From Crotophaga sulcirostris (Eukaryota > Chordata > Aves > Cuculiformes > Crotophagidae): a stretch of 64,000 nt of DNA. The stretch spans positions 1,032,405-1,096,404 of the forward strand of contig VYZB01000024.1 in NCBI GenBank assembly GCA_013397455.1, in the 5' to 3' direction. Under the pieces are notes generated by a model. That model was not told where the DNA came from. It saw only the letters and a program-made list of their open reading frames with translations, and made no database searches. The translations under genes and the position numbers were made by a program. Positions within the stretch are counted from its first letter, which is position 1. Every line of letters starts with the position of its first letter. Shown one piece after another: positions 14,579 to 27,489 of the stretch.

Positions 14579-15924
14579 GTCAAATGAGAAACAAGCACAA
14601 ACCTATTTTATCCTAAATTCAGTTGCAGGAATGTTCATTGCTGTTGATTCACAGCCCTCCTGAGGTACTGTGATTGAATACAGATTTAGAAAGCTGTTAT
14701 GTGCAGATATGCTGACTTCAGACACAGAGTTTACTTGTTTTCTCTCCATAGATCAATGCTTCCCACTAAATACTTGTTTTCTGTTGATAGGTAGCTGCTT
14801 TTTCAGCATTATTAGAATTCATATTTCTTCTATGTTAATGGACAGCAGAGTCCTATTTCTTGATGAAAGTTGCTTGTTGTCACTGAAATACACACGTAAC
14901 ACTTGAATAAATTATTATTACCACTCTATTTACATAAAGTTTATACAGCAATAGCACTTAAAATGCCACTGGAGAGGATGTCACTGTATACAGACAATAG
15001 CAAAGTGATTATTCATAACCAAAGTGTTCACTATTCCAAAGAAAATAAGAATATTATCACATTTAAGTAACCCGTAATGGTCTTCAGCATTAAGGAGCCC
15101 CAAAAGGCATGGAGCAGGCAGTCAGCTCTCTCCTCTTGCTTTCTGTAGTCTTAGCACACAGAGGCAGGGAAAGCTCAAGAGAAGGAATGGATATCACCAT
15201 CCACCCTGTTATTTCCACCCAGTGAATGGTTCTTAAGAAAGCAGCTCTGATTTGTATTAATTAAAATAATTTTCAGGCTATTAGAACACACGCTGCCTGG
15301 CAGCAGAGTACCAGAAACTCCTAATCCCTAACAGTCTCTTCTCACAGTCACCACCCCAGTCATCCACTATCCTCAGGAGACATAACACAAAATCTCCTTC
15401 CAAGTGAAGCTATTTTGCATTCTAATAAATCAGAAAAAAAAAAAAGTACGCTGAACAGTATTTTTATTTGTACCTCCACAAAGCAGAATAATATACAAGT
15501 ATCTGAGTTCAGCCAGGATCAAGACCTAGAATGTGCCTCCTCATTTTTTAAGGGCTTAAATCGTAATTCATTAAACAAAGCGTTATGAAGACATCTAGCA
15601 GCATCATTACTTTCCGGCTACTACAAAATGTTTTAATGAGGTGGAATCAGTATGATCACAGAACAATTTGGGCAGGGATACACCTTCTCTGTGAGCCTAG
15701 GTAAGATGAAAGAACACACCATAGAGAAGTGTGTCAACCTGTAGAAAGAGTAAATAAAAGTAACAGATGCATTTGTACACACTTGATAAAGTCTCAGGAT
15801 TACAATTTGGCACATCCTAAGCCCAGCAAGTATAGGTGCAGCAATTGCTACTACCCTTGTTCTGCTGTGCTATTAGTGATAACGATCTCACAAATATTTT
15901 CATAGACATCAGGACAGCCATCCT

Positions 15925-16012
15925 TATATTAAAGAGGGGAATACAGACTCAAAGCAGAGATGAAACTTTTCCAGGGTCACCCAACAAGCTGTGAAAGTGA
16001 CAAAGAGGGAAA
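15925..16012 (-). mobile_element. MIR-like SINE core remnant, minus strand
   Basis: The stretch AGAGGGGAATACAGACTC ... CCAGGGTCACCCAACAAGC resembles the reverse complement of the MIR core (GAGGAAACTGAGGCAC ... CCAAGGTCACACAGCTAG). It is short and old. The call is by eye only. Confidence 0.5.
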
Positions 16013-19000
16013 TCATTATGAATGAGAGTCGCACTGCAGGATATTTTCCCCTAGTTCATCTCGCCTCTTACACCGGCCATGCAGGGATTCCTCTGAGAAT
16101 GCTCCCTCCGAACACTACCTGCTGTAGGCAGTGTACTGGCACAGGGGACAGACTTTTGGTTGAGAAAATTGATATTACAGAGCAGTCGGGAAGCACTGTT
16201 GTGTTAGGGCTTGTAATGCTGTATGCCTTGTCTGAATAAAGTGAGCATCATGGAAGATACTGTTCTTAAATATCTCTCCAGCATTAATAATTACTTTAAT
16301 ACTCCAGGATTTGTCAAAAGTTCTGATGGGCAGAACATGCTGACTTATACACTTGCACCTTTCTTTTCAGACTTCTGTTTTATAGTGGATTTATGAAGTA
16401 GACAGGTATTGTAAAAACAATCGATGAATCAAAAATAAAATTAAATAACCTCAGTGAAAATATTAACTTGCTTTACTGCTTATTTCACCTTGCTGTCTCC
16501 TTCATGGTAAGTTTAGGCACCTGTTATGAAATATTTAATTACAGAGATTTCATTGTTTAATTCTAATTGTTTATTACTTCAGGAAGGTATTTCAAATAAG
16601 TGTCTAATAGTGTTGCATGTCACTCTGTTAGTTTATAAGGAGATGAATGTTTTCACTCTGTTTTTATTGTTGTTGGACATGAATTAATCCATTTCTGTAA
16701 TTAAAACAGATTTATTCCTGCTATAAAAACTATAATTGAGACATTTTAATTCCCATTTGTTGCTAGGAGTGGTAGTTGTATTAATGTTCAAACTCAGAGT
16801 CTCGCTACAATTTGACAGCAACTTAACAAGTTATCGAACATCATCAGAGTTATAGTAACTTCACATGTGCCTGTTCTTAGTGCACAGCAGATGTGCCCTT
16901 GACCTCAATGATCTTTTGATCAGGCTTTCAGCCCTACAAAAATATGTGTTATGTCAGCATGAAATGGATTGGTGAAGTAGTGACACAGCACCTCTGTTCC
17001 ATCAGAAGGCTCTCTCAGCAAAAGGAGCGTGTTCCATCACAGCCAGCCTCTGGGAAATGGGGGCCACTGACTTTTAAATCACTTTAATTGAAAGCTTGGC
17101 TGCTGCAAGCTGAAGGGTCTTAGGGCTGTGTGGGGATATGAGCATGTCCTGGCATTGCAGCTAATTTACTAACATCACTGGGGGTGAAGAAAACAAAATT
17201 TGCCAGAGAACCCAAAATAGATAGACCCAACACTGGCTATTTGTTCGTTCTTTTTTCTCACTCAGAGCTTTCCTTTATCTTATTACAGTTGGACTTTGTG
17301 CATTTTTTTTTAAACTAAGTCACCCACATCCAACTTTCAGCCTCTCCCAGATAAATAGAAACAGATAAATTAGGACAATGGAAACGGCTTCTTTAGTTTA
17401 TTTTTAGTCTTAGGAAAAAAAACCAAACACATCATCTTCTACTGAAGTTTTACTCTTCAGGCCACAGCAGGTAGCCAAGAACAGCTGGGAGCAAGAGGGG
17501 AGTAGAAGCTGTTCTCCAGAAATAGACTAATTCACAGTTTCCAAAGTAGGTTCTTCTGAAGAGGGAAGACTGTCACAGGGCAACAGCTGGACACATGTGG
17601 AAAAGGCAACAGTTGGGATAAGGAAAGAAAATATACAGGAAGCAGTTGTTGATTTTTTTCACTGAATCAGAATATAACTTCATGGTTTTAAGATAGATAG
17701 CTACATAGACTGGGGTGAGGAGGAGCACTGCATGTGTGTGGCTGCATATGTAAACACACATACAAGCACATATACACTGTTTCCACACTGTTGTGGCAGC
17801 AATAGCCACTAAAATATTCAGGATTTGTGAAGGAAAATAGAGGTGGTCAGCACGACATTAAAGGGAGATGCTATTTCAGGGGAGAGTTTTGCCATTTGCC
17901 CATATCATCAAATCTCCAAAGCCTTTGTAGCAGAAAAAAAGGCTTGGGGGCACATAGATTAACATTCCCCTGTGAGTTACACTATGAAGTGCTGCTATTC
18001 AAGAGTAAAAGTAAAACTAGGAGCGTTTTTATATATAAATTTTGAGGACCACAGCAGCAAGCACTTTCATTATAGAATATTCCAATATCCCACCCATGAA
18101 TGAAATTGCCCCCTAATTTACTGAAGAATTTCCACAGAGGATACCCTATAGGGCTGTCCATGTTCTGTTGTGATGGTAAATAAGGACAAATTCCAGCAAA
18201 AGTAACGTAACACTAGCAGCAAGCAGATGTCGTGCTGAATCAAGTCCACAGCTGTTGAATTAAGCATCCTTACCAATTGTTTTCAAATTACTGATCTGAT
18301 TTTAAAGACAGGCCAACTTCTTCCCCTGCTCCAATGCAGTCCCATTTATTCTAAATCACATGCACTACCCTATATCAAACAGCTTCACAGCTTCATTTAT
18401 TATTTCTTACTCTACAATATAACTACATTTTAGAGCAAGAAGAAAGTCTTGTATGAGGAAACAGTATTTCTTTCTCTTTTTCTCTCTTATACAATTTCTG
18501 TCCTTTTTTGCCATTATAATTGTATGTATATATATTTTATACGATTACAGTATGCTACAGTATTTGACTAATTTATGAAAATCCTTGCAACATCTGAATG
18601 TGCTGCATAAACTTTAATTTGAAATTAGTGTATTAACATTTTACTTTGCTCTACTGATCTCTGAAATGTGTTGCATCTCTCTTCCTTTCAAAGTATTATA
18701 AAAAAGACTGACTTGTCATCTTTTCTAGAATTAGGAATAGCAATAGCTATGTATGTTTTACACAAATTAACTGTGAAAAAATGTACAAAGGTAGCATTCG
18801 CTTTTTTTTCTTCAGCACCAAAGCTATAATATTAGGGCAGACTTCAGTGTGAATAAAACCAAAACTGGGCAAAACTCTATAATTTATTTTTATGACTTTG
18901 TCAGTATCTTTATTGAAATGTAAGCAACTCCAACTATTTTTACACTAGTGATTTCTGGACAACATATAAATACATATTCTGAATTATTTTTCAACCAGAT

Positions 19001-19653
19001 AGTCAGGATAAGTGAAGGAAATCAAGATCTCCAATTTCTGTCAACACAAAATAGTCCTTGAGAGTCCAAAAAGTTAACACTCTATACTAGAAAACACAAA
19101 TACTAAATTGCAGTTTTTGAAAGTACTTTGTTCTAACTTTCCCAAATAAGTTGTGTTTGGGGATTGCACATTAGGACAGGTTGACAGGATTTACGTTTTG
19201 CTGAAAGTTCTAAATTTACAATAGGTGGCAGTCGGTAAAACTGGGAACCATTTAGTCATGAGTCAATCAACAGGAGTATCTTCTTAAGGACAAAGATAAG
19301 AGATTCATGGTTTATCAAACCAGTTTATTAAATAATAATCATTAAATACTTTTATAGTAGTCATTTTGGCAATTTCCCCAGAGATGCTAAGGCATCCTTA
19401 AGTGTATCAGCATACTCAAGTTTCTTAGGCATGTAAAGAACCAAAACATCTAAAAGCTAGATAGATACCCTGCTGAATGGAGTACACAAAGCTCCAGACA
19501 GTTGTTTTAGGCAAGAAGAAAGTTCTTGTAAACAAAAGGGACCTCTTAAGTGAGAATAAAGGATAAATAACAATACCCAGGCTCTTGTGGATCACCTAAT
19601 AACATCCAGGAGCATAGATCCCATCTTCAAAGTCTCTTAACTGTTGACTAAGG

Positions 19654-19690
19654 AAGTCAGGGCAAGGCTAAGGCAAGTCAGGGCAAGGCT
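19654..19690. repeat. 21-bp tandem duplication (second copy partial)
   Basis: AAGTCAGGGCAAGGCT occurs at 19654-19669 and again at 19675-19690, spaced by AAGGC, giving a 21-base period. No link to a gene is seen. Confidence 0.85.
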
Positions 19691-20422
19691 GTAGTTTATG
19701 CTAAAGTCAGCACTGTTATAGATCTAAGTTGACAATCAGGAAACTATAATAACTAACCATTTTAAGACTTATTTCCTTAGCTTTGCTGCGCTTTATGAAT
19801 GTTCAGAATTAGTTCCTCTATAGTACTTCATCTTCTGATATTGTTTCTGAAATTAAAGAGGAGATGAGACACATGCAATTTTTCTGCTATCTACATAGTT
19901 CAAAGATTTTCTGGTTTGTCTCTCATCTCTTTCTGAAGGTATTGCTAAGCTTTTTTGGTACCCTGCAATGACTAAATCCATGTTATTTTCTGTCTTTGCT
20001 TTCACTGCACTCTCCTTGCCTCCATTTTTTACTGAGATCTCAAGTAGAATCATCAGAAGCAGATTTCTCAGAGAGAAATGGTAGGTCACCTCAAGTCAAC
20101 AGCTCTAGTAAAACAAGTGTGCCAAAGAGAGTAGCAAAAGAGCAGAAAAACAGACTTCTACTCTAAACTTCAAGTAAGGGCAATAAGCCTTACAAACAAA
20201 AAATGACCTGAAAGGAGATTTCTGAATACACTTCCCATCATATGGATTTAAAGTTCTCATCAAAATCTTGTGGCCGTCATTCAGCCTCCATATTCAAGCT
20301 AGTACACTCTCGAGTCCAGTTCCTGAAACCATCCACGGTCAGTAAGGTCACATATCACTGTGGAGTTTGATTTCAGTTTTTTCATAATGAATGCACTGTC
20401 TCAATCATAGACAATCAGGATT

Positions 20423-21074
20423 ATTTTTCTTATGCTTAAATGGAATTTCCTGTACTTCAGTTTTTGCCTATTGCCTCTTGTCCTGTCACTGAGAAGCCTC
20501 TGGCTTTTCTTTACTCCCTCCCATGAGGTATTTAAAGGCACAGACAAAAATGCCCCTATGCTTTCACCTCTCCAAGGTAAGCAGTCCACCTTCTCCAACA
20601 TCAGATGCTCCAATCCTTTAATCATCTTTGTCACCCTTCACTGGACTCATTCAAGTACGTCCATGTCTCACTCATACTGGGGAGCCCAGAACTGTACACA
20701 GCACTCTAGATGTGGAGTGCCAAGTACAGGAGAAAGGTAACATCCCTCCACCTGCTGGCAATGCTCTGCTCACTGCAGGCCAGGAGACTGTTGGTCTACT
20801 TTGTTGCAAGGGTGTTTATGTTCATTTAGTGTCCACCAGGACCTCCAAGGCCTTTTCTGCCAAGCTTCTTTCCAACTTTCCAACATACACCTGTACTGGT
20901 GTATGGTTTTATTTCTTCTCAGGTGCAGGACTTCGTTGGACTTCATGAGGTTCCTGTTGGCCTGTTTCTCCAGCACACTGAAGTGACTCTGAATTGTAGC
21001 ACAACTATCATACGCTGTATCAGCCACTCACTCCAGATTTTGTGTCACCTGCAAAACTCATTTCTGACAGGGTG
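20423..21074 (-). mobile_element. CR1 LINE fragment, ORF2 3' part, minus strand
   Basis: Reverse-complement CR1 signatures include GCCTCTTGTCCTGTCACTGA, CATCTTTGTCACCCTTCACTGGACTC, GAGCCCAGAACTGTACACAGCACTC and AGGTGCAGGACTTCGTTGGACTTCATGAGGTT. Short minus-strand frames at 20401-20634 and 20770-21027 read as broken CR1 reverse-transcriptase tail (MIKGLEHLMLEK; LHLRRNKTIHQYR). It carries frameshifts and is inactive. Confidence 0.85.
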
Positions 21075-24000
21075 GCTGTTAGTTGGAAACTTACAGTTCT
21101 TTCCCGGAGCTTACAGCATGCTAGAAGCCTACTGCTCTTGCTCTGCCTGAGCTCCATGTCTCTGTTTCTGTTCTGCCTGATTTCCTGCTCCAGCCTTGAG
21201 TCTCTGCTCTGCTTCTGGAGTAGGCCAGTGTCCCAGGCAGCAGCAAAACCTCTGAACAAAGCTCCCAACTCCCGGATTATTTCTGATGACCAACTTCAGT
21301 TGTCTACTATTTTTTGTAGTGTGTAGTTAGTTGCACGGCAAAACTAGCAATACTGGATGACAGGAACATTGTAATTTTGAGCATGGAGAGTATTTCTGAA
21401 CAGTCACAATTTTAAGATAGAATTCCAGCATGTAGTTTTGGACAAAAGATCTTTTTCTTTTCAAGTAATAAAACTGTCTAAATTTAAAAATACTTTTGCT
21501 CTAAAAACTTATACTTGATATAAAGTGCCAATATTAGCACTTAAAATGTTGAAAAATAGTTCCAAATGGGGCAAAATATCCAACTTAACAAACTCTAATT
21601 AGCACAATTATTTCCATATTGAAGACATATGTATAATTGTGTTGTCAGTCTTTGTATGTGAGAAACAATTCTCTTACCAGTCAACCATAATAAATGTATT
21701 AAAGTAGTAGTTCCATGGGAAAGAAAAGTCCCAAAATCTGATGGCAGACAACTTGGAAGCATTTATTGCTTTATTTAAGTTAATTATGGTATTAGTTAAA
21801 TTGTTAATAAAGATTAAATTATTTAAGTAATTCCAAATATATTTGCAGGTTCTGTTCCACATTTGTTTAGATTGTACCAAATTTATAACAACTGTCTAAT
21901 CAACTTAGGTTTTTTTTAAGAACCTCATTACATTTAATACAGTGTTTTAAGAATTTCCCACTTCTCAAAGACATCTCAGTAACAAAGAAATTACTTACAA
22001 GCTCCAACAAAGTTAATTCCTTGCCTTCCTTCAAATTCCTCTTTAAAATTAGGAAGCTGTTGTTATTACAATGGTATCCAGCAACTGGAACTGTTATCGT
22101 TGTACCGGAGAATTACCATTACAGCCTGACATCCTAACCATCATCATCTCACTATGTTCCGAAAACTGTGTTTAACTCTGCTTCTTCCTTATGTGCTTGC
22201 ATCACCCTTCTCTTGTTGTTTCAGACATGGTATCTACAAATGTAGCCTGCAGAGGAAGTGCCAGTATCGGTGGTTTGCATTTGCCTAGCACCTAACGCTA
22301 CAGATTATGCTAAGGTTTGTAGGGACTACAGTAATAGGAAAAAAATGGATTATATAAATGCAAGGTATTAGGATATAAAATAAAATCCTTCCAAGTTGTA
22401 ATGACTTTAAAATATGATAGCAGAAGCAGAAAGTTTTCTGAGAAACTGCTGAGGTAGAAGGCATGGGAAAGGACGTGGCTATAGGAAGGATCCTGCAATG
22501 TTTTGACAGTTTTGTGGTCTCACCACACGCCTTCATAAGTCCTCAGTGGAAAATATAATGACATTAGAAAGCCATTCCTAAACCACAAAATCTATCAAGG
22601 AGCCATAGTTATGGGCAATAAACCACACTAAATGTTTTTCACAAGGTATGTTCCAAAGCATTTTCATTTCAAATGACTCTTGCACAAATATTGTAAAAAT
22701 AATCTTTTTTAACAATTAGAAGTAATGAATACTAATGTACAACACAGCAGAAAATATACCATCACCATTACATAATCAGACTTAAGCAAAATTGCTTCCT
22801 GCAGAAAAAAATAAAAAAGAGGCAGAAATGCCTGAACTGGTGTGGATCAAATGCCTACTCATATGCCCAATAGTCTGTTTTTACTCAGTACCCTTTCCCT
22901 GTGGGTCTATTCCTTCCCCTGCATCCTTTACATTTTACACCTTTGAAATGCTTCAGCTTTTTTGTTAATCTAGATATAAATGTTATTTTTATTATCACTG
23001 GTTTAATTATTATAAGTATTTTAAGGTAGTCAGCTCTATACTCTGGTGGCGTGTGTGCAGTGAAATCATTAAATCATCAAGACACTGCAGTCAGAGGAGT
23101 ATAATAACTGCTTCAAGGGATAACAGTACAATTTTAGATGCTATATAAGTAAAAGTGACAAACACAATGAGAAAGGGAAGCATTACTTTGAGTATGTGAT
23201 TATACACAAAGAAAATCACTATGCCTGATTCAATCAAATTTTGTTCTTAAATATCAAACTCTTCTGTGTTGCTTCTAAGAAGCAACATGCATTATCAGAA
23301 AGGAATTCTGTGAAAGGTTTAGTTTGGCAAGCTAGGAGGGGAGGTGCTTTCTGTACTTGTCTATAAATTCTATATTTGAGATTCAGAATGCAATTTATTT
23401 TACAAGGAATGAGAAAATAAAATACTGCTATTCTCCTCTGAGTTGTTGTTTCAACTCCTTTAATTGAATTTTAACTGAAGAACTCATGTGATCTCTCCTT
23501 GCAATTTCAACAGTGTCTAAAAGTATCATGGTTAAAAAATTATTTGGGTGTCAGTGGCTCTACTGATTTATCATAATTCAAGAGAAGTACTGCATAATTT
23601 TGTTTATAACACATGTTGGACTTGATTGAACGCACTCTCAAACAATTCTGAGTCTCTGGGTTTTTTCACTATATTTCTTTTCCTCAGCTTCCCTTAACTT
23701 GGCACTGATGACTTAAATCCTCTAGAGGAATTCAAGTATTTCAAGTACTTTGAGAGCCACTTCTTTGAATCAGAATTTGTGTGATAAATCCAGGCCAAGT
23801 AAGATATTTGTTTGACTTGAACAACATTACTCACTAAGAACAGCTGGTCCTTTACTTCACATTCATTCAGCAGGGGATACAGCATTTGTCTGCTTATCTG
23901 ATCTCATTCTATCATATTCCCTTGGAAAAAAGGAGCTTATTAAATGACAGTAAACTAAAAATGTTGTCTGTTGTCCCTGTTCTCAGATGGCCTTAGCCCA

Positions 24001-24454
24001 CAAGGAACAAGCACTCCCCGCCAGGTGCATCCGCAATTCCACTCACAATATGAACAGAAGGCACGTGCAATTTCCATTTCCAGCTCAGCTCCATCCTATT
24101 TAGGAGCAAACACTGCTGTTTCTTATGTTGCAATTTTCAAAATCAGATTAGATTAGATTACATTTCAAAATGAATTTTAAAAATATTTCACAATTTTCCA
24201 AGCTTATACGTGGTTCTTAGTATATCTATTTTTTAATATTCCTTTTCACAGACTGCTGTGTTTTGGCATTTTGAGCAAGTGTCTTCTTGTTGGCATCTCA
24301 CACATTTTCATGGCTAAAAACTTCAGTGCAGTTAGATTTTGTGTTCACTGTCTCACTCAAGACCCCTGCCAACACCAGATCAAGTCTTGGGCTGCATTAG
24401 GAAGAACACTGCAGCTGGTCAAGGCAGGTGACCCTTCCCCTTTCCTTAGTCCCT
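21075..24454. other. Gene-free intergenic sequence
   Basis: AT-rich sequence without a recognisable gene or named repeat. Confidence 0.6.
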
Positions 24455-24976
24455 CTGAGACCCATCTGCAGTGCTGTGTTCAGTTCTACAAGCAAGACAG
24501 GAACATACTCAAGTGACTTCAGTGCAGGGCCACCAAGATGATTAAGGGAGCGGCAATTTTTTTTTCCTGCAAGAAGAGGCCGAGAGAATTGGAACTATTC
24601 AGCCTGGAGAAAAGAAGGCTCACTCACAGGGCACCTAACAATATATATAGATACCCACGGGGGGAGAGGAGTAAAGAAGGTGGTCAGACTCTTCTCAGTG
24701 GTGTTCGAAGAAAGGACAAGAAGAAACAGGCTCAAACCAAAACAGGGGAAATTCCATTTAAACCTAATAAAAACAGGATGTTTACTGTGACAGTGATCAA
24801 ATACTTGAATAAGTTGCCCAGAGATGTTGCCAAGTCACCATCCTCAGAGACATTCAAAATCCAACAGCATAATGCTCTGAGCAACCTGCTCTGTTCACAT
24901 TGCTTTGGGCCAGGGGTGTGAAGGGGTGGACTAGGTGATCTCCAGAGTTCCCCTCCACCTCAACAATTCAGTGATT
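24455..24976 (+). mobile_element. CR1 LINE 3' fragment, plus strand
   Basis: It reads through the usual CR1 order: GTGCTGTGTTCAGTTCTAC, GCCACCAAGATGATTAAGGG, TTCAGCCTGGAGAAAAGAAGG, CAGACTCTTCTCAGTGGTG, AAATACTTGAATAAGTTGCC and GGTGGACTAGGTGATCTCC, ending in CAATTCAGTGATTCTC. The frame at 24538-24921 is CR1-derived and not a host gene. Confidence 0.85.
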
Positions 24977-25045
24977 CTCAGAAGTCACTCATCACTCTGT
25001 ACAGTAAAATTTTAAAATTTCCATGACTCCAGAATCTGTCTGGAT

Positions 25046-25343
25046 TTTTCACTGTCCTTACAGTGAAGATTTTTTTCCTAATGCCCAATATGAACACTCG
25101 AGCTGCAATTTGTGATCCATGACTGTCGTTACATTCCCTGGCAGTACTAGCAGGGGATGGGCTTCATCACCTTTGCACTTCCCTTTCGAGTATCTGCTAT
25201 TACATCACCTCTTAGTCTTCACTAGACTAACCAAGCCCCTTCACTAGACTAACCAAGCTCCTCCACATCTCCCCTCAGGGATCATGTGCTGTAAGCCCTT
25301 CACCCCCTTGGCAACCCTCTGCTGAACCCTTTTCAGAGCCATC
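25046..25343 (-). mobile_element. Old CR1 LINE fragment, minus strand
   Basis: Diverged reverse-complement CR1: AAGATTTTTTTCCTAATGCCC, CATCACCTCTTAGTCTTC, CCTCCACATCTCCCC and ACCCCCTTGGCAACCCTCTGCTG. It is more degraded than its neighbours and contains a 22-bp tandem duplication at 25217-25260. Confidence 0.65.
25217..25260. repeat. 22-bp tandem duplication
   Basis: Two adjacent copies of CTTCACTAGACTAACCAAGC plus two bases, differing at one position (CC versus TC). It lies inside the old CR1 and is probably a local slippage duplication. Confidence 0.9.
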
Positions 25344-27445
25344 CTGGAAACCCAGCCATTGTTTCTGCGGTGCAACCAAGCCCATTCACGCTTGTTTAAA
25401 TTACAGGGAATGCTTGCTACCCTTCTACACCACTTCCCCCAACGCAGCACAATTTCTGAGTCAGCCAAGGGCATGCTAGTCATCTTGCTGACAGTAACAG
25501 TTACACTGAGCTTACTCAACAAGTTCATAGCAAGACTAACTGTTAGTATGATTATATGTAGGTCTGTGTATTACTGGAAGACTGCAACACTTTTCCAAAC
25601 ATTTGGCAAGTTGTTCTCAGAGTTCCAAGTTGCAGAAGCAGATGAATTGCCCTGACCACAGACTTCTCCCTGTACAAACTGTGGTGAAAATGTTCTCAAG
25701 ATTAAAGCACTCTCAGGCAATCTTGTCAATGATGCATTCATTTTTTTTCCTCCAGAAAATGCAATCTACCATTCCCTCACATCCTTTGTCAATATCACAC
25801 ACAGACCCTGTCCAGAATGAAGAAGGACTAAAACAGAGACAGGCTGAGACAGTCATTACAGTGTTTTTTATCTCTGGAAAATATGCTGTCACACTTCAGT
25901 AGCCACAGAAGTATTACTCTTTCTCACCCAACTCATGCAATAGTTTAAGAATGCTGACACTCTTCTAAATGTTTGGAACTAGCCATATCTGCACAGCTTT
26001 AAATTTTTGTCAGTCAGATCATCCCCAGTCTAAGTGCGCCAAGAGAAATTATCTCATTTTGAACCAACTCCTGATTCCTATGGTGCTTCCTACCTTAAGT
26101 CTCACACTTCTTGCATAGTATTTTGCATAAATATCACTTCGAAGCTATCAGCATGCCACGATATCATCTAACTGTAACAGTCTGCAGGAGGACTGTCATA
26201 CAGCTTGCTTTCTAGTAACCACTCTAACACAAGTGGTACTTTGAATGACCTGGAAAATCATGTCTTAGGGTAGCCATGAATGCAAAATTCTCCTGAGTAT
26301 TTGAATCTACTTCCACTCTGTCAGCAGCCACATAAAACCATCTTCTCATTTTTATTCATAGATAGGCACCTACTATACTCAGGATGCAGAGACTAGAGAG
26401 GAGTTTGTCTGGCCAGAGATAGCTAGGAGCATCTGTGCAGGACACCTTTCTAGGTACTTACTTAGTAGCCAGGCTCACTTTGGCTGGCTTTTCATCTCTT
26501 CTTCTGAGAATGCTTATGCAGGATCTTAGTTCTTCGGCATTTTGTGAAAAGGCTAAGGTTATCTTAAGGATACCTTGAGCTAACATTTACTCTATAAATG
26601 TAGTTTCCGTAACACCAACTTACACCAGGACTTCTGAGGAGAGCTTGGAATAATAGGACTATGCTTTTAGCTCTTGGGACTGCGAATTCTCATTTACCAG
26701 GTGCGGAAGAGCGGCCTGGAACACCTTGGCACGGGCAGTCTCCTCCCCAGCTCCCTCCACCAGGCGTCACCCTGTGGATGCTAGGTACTGGGAACTGGGG
26801 AAAAAAACACCCAGATGGTGAAAAAAAAAAATAGAAAAGCAAATCAAACTGCACTTTCACAAAGTGAGAGCAGACAGAAGTTACCATCCCTTGCAGAAAA
26901 GTGCCTAATGGAAAGCATGTGGGAAATAGCCTTCATGCAAAGCACACACAAGTACTTGAATGAAGGCAACTACAAAGAAAAAGTAGAAGTTAGGGTTTTG
27001 TTTTAACAGAGCACAATCAATTATTCTGCCTTTTACTCTTTTTAAGGCAACCTCCTCTTTTCTGCCAGATGTAGCATTCAGCTGGTGTCGGCACCCACTA
27101 AACATCTACTGAAAAGGAGAAAAAATACGGTCCCAAAGTATAAAAACAGAGAGACAGAACTTGGCACCATTTCTGTGAAGAAATCCTGAGGAAGATGCAA
27201 TGATCTCTGCCTGAAGAAATGAAAACCTTTCTCAGACAGACTGACCATGTTTTCCGCATGTCAGTAAGCCACTAAATGTCGAAATATCCACTGAAACAGA
27301 GCTTTTGCAGGATAATGGTAGTTCACACTGTTGTGTGACTGAACTTTCAGACAACGACTGACTTTTCAGCATCGAAAAAGGTACGAGACCGTGGTATCTG
27401 GGGTGGGGGGAGGATAACTTTTAAAGTGAGAACTGCTCGTGTTAG
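25344..27445. other. Intergenic sequence upstream of the first GC island
   Basis: No exon or named repeat was recognised. Composition stays AT-rich apart from a moderately GC-rich patch at about 26700-26780. Confidence 0.55.
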
Positions 27446-27479
27446 AAGCAGGATTTAACGAAAAGCAGGATTTAACGAA
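27446..27479. repeat. Perfect 17-bp tandem duplication upstream of the first GC island
   Basis: AAGCAGGATTTAACGAA is present twice without a mismatch (27446-27462 and 27463-27479), just before the CpG-rich stretch that leads into the gap. Confidence 0.92.
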
Positions 27480-27489
27480 GCACTTTGCC

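Larger units (their letters stand above)
11743..20422. other. Gene-free AT-rich intergenic sequence
   Basis: This stretch contains the TG microsatellite, the polypurine tract, the MIR-like remnant and the 21-bp duplication. No coding exon was recognised. The 151-codon frame at 11875-12330 lacks any known motif, and I see no splice-supported gene structure. Confidence 0.6.

Noticed and set aside
14398..14598. Minus-strand frame with a long Phe/Leu run suggesting a membrane protein
   Set aside because: It is the reverse strand of an A-rich polypurine simple repeat.
24538..24921. A 127-codon plus-strand frame
   Set aside because: It lies within a CR1 3' fragment and follows the CR1 consensus landmarks.
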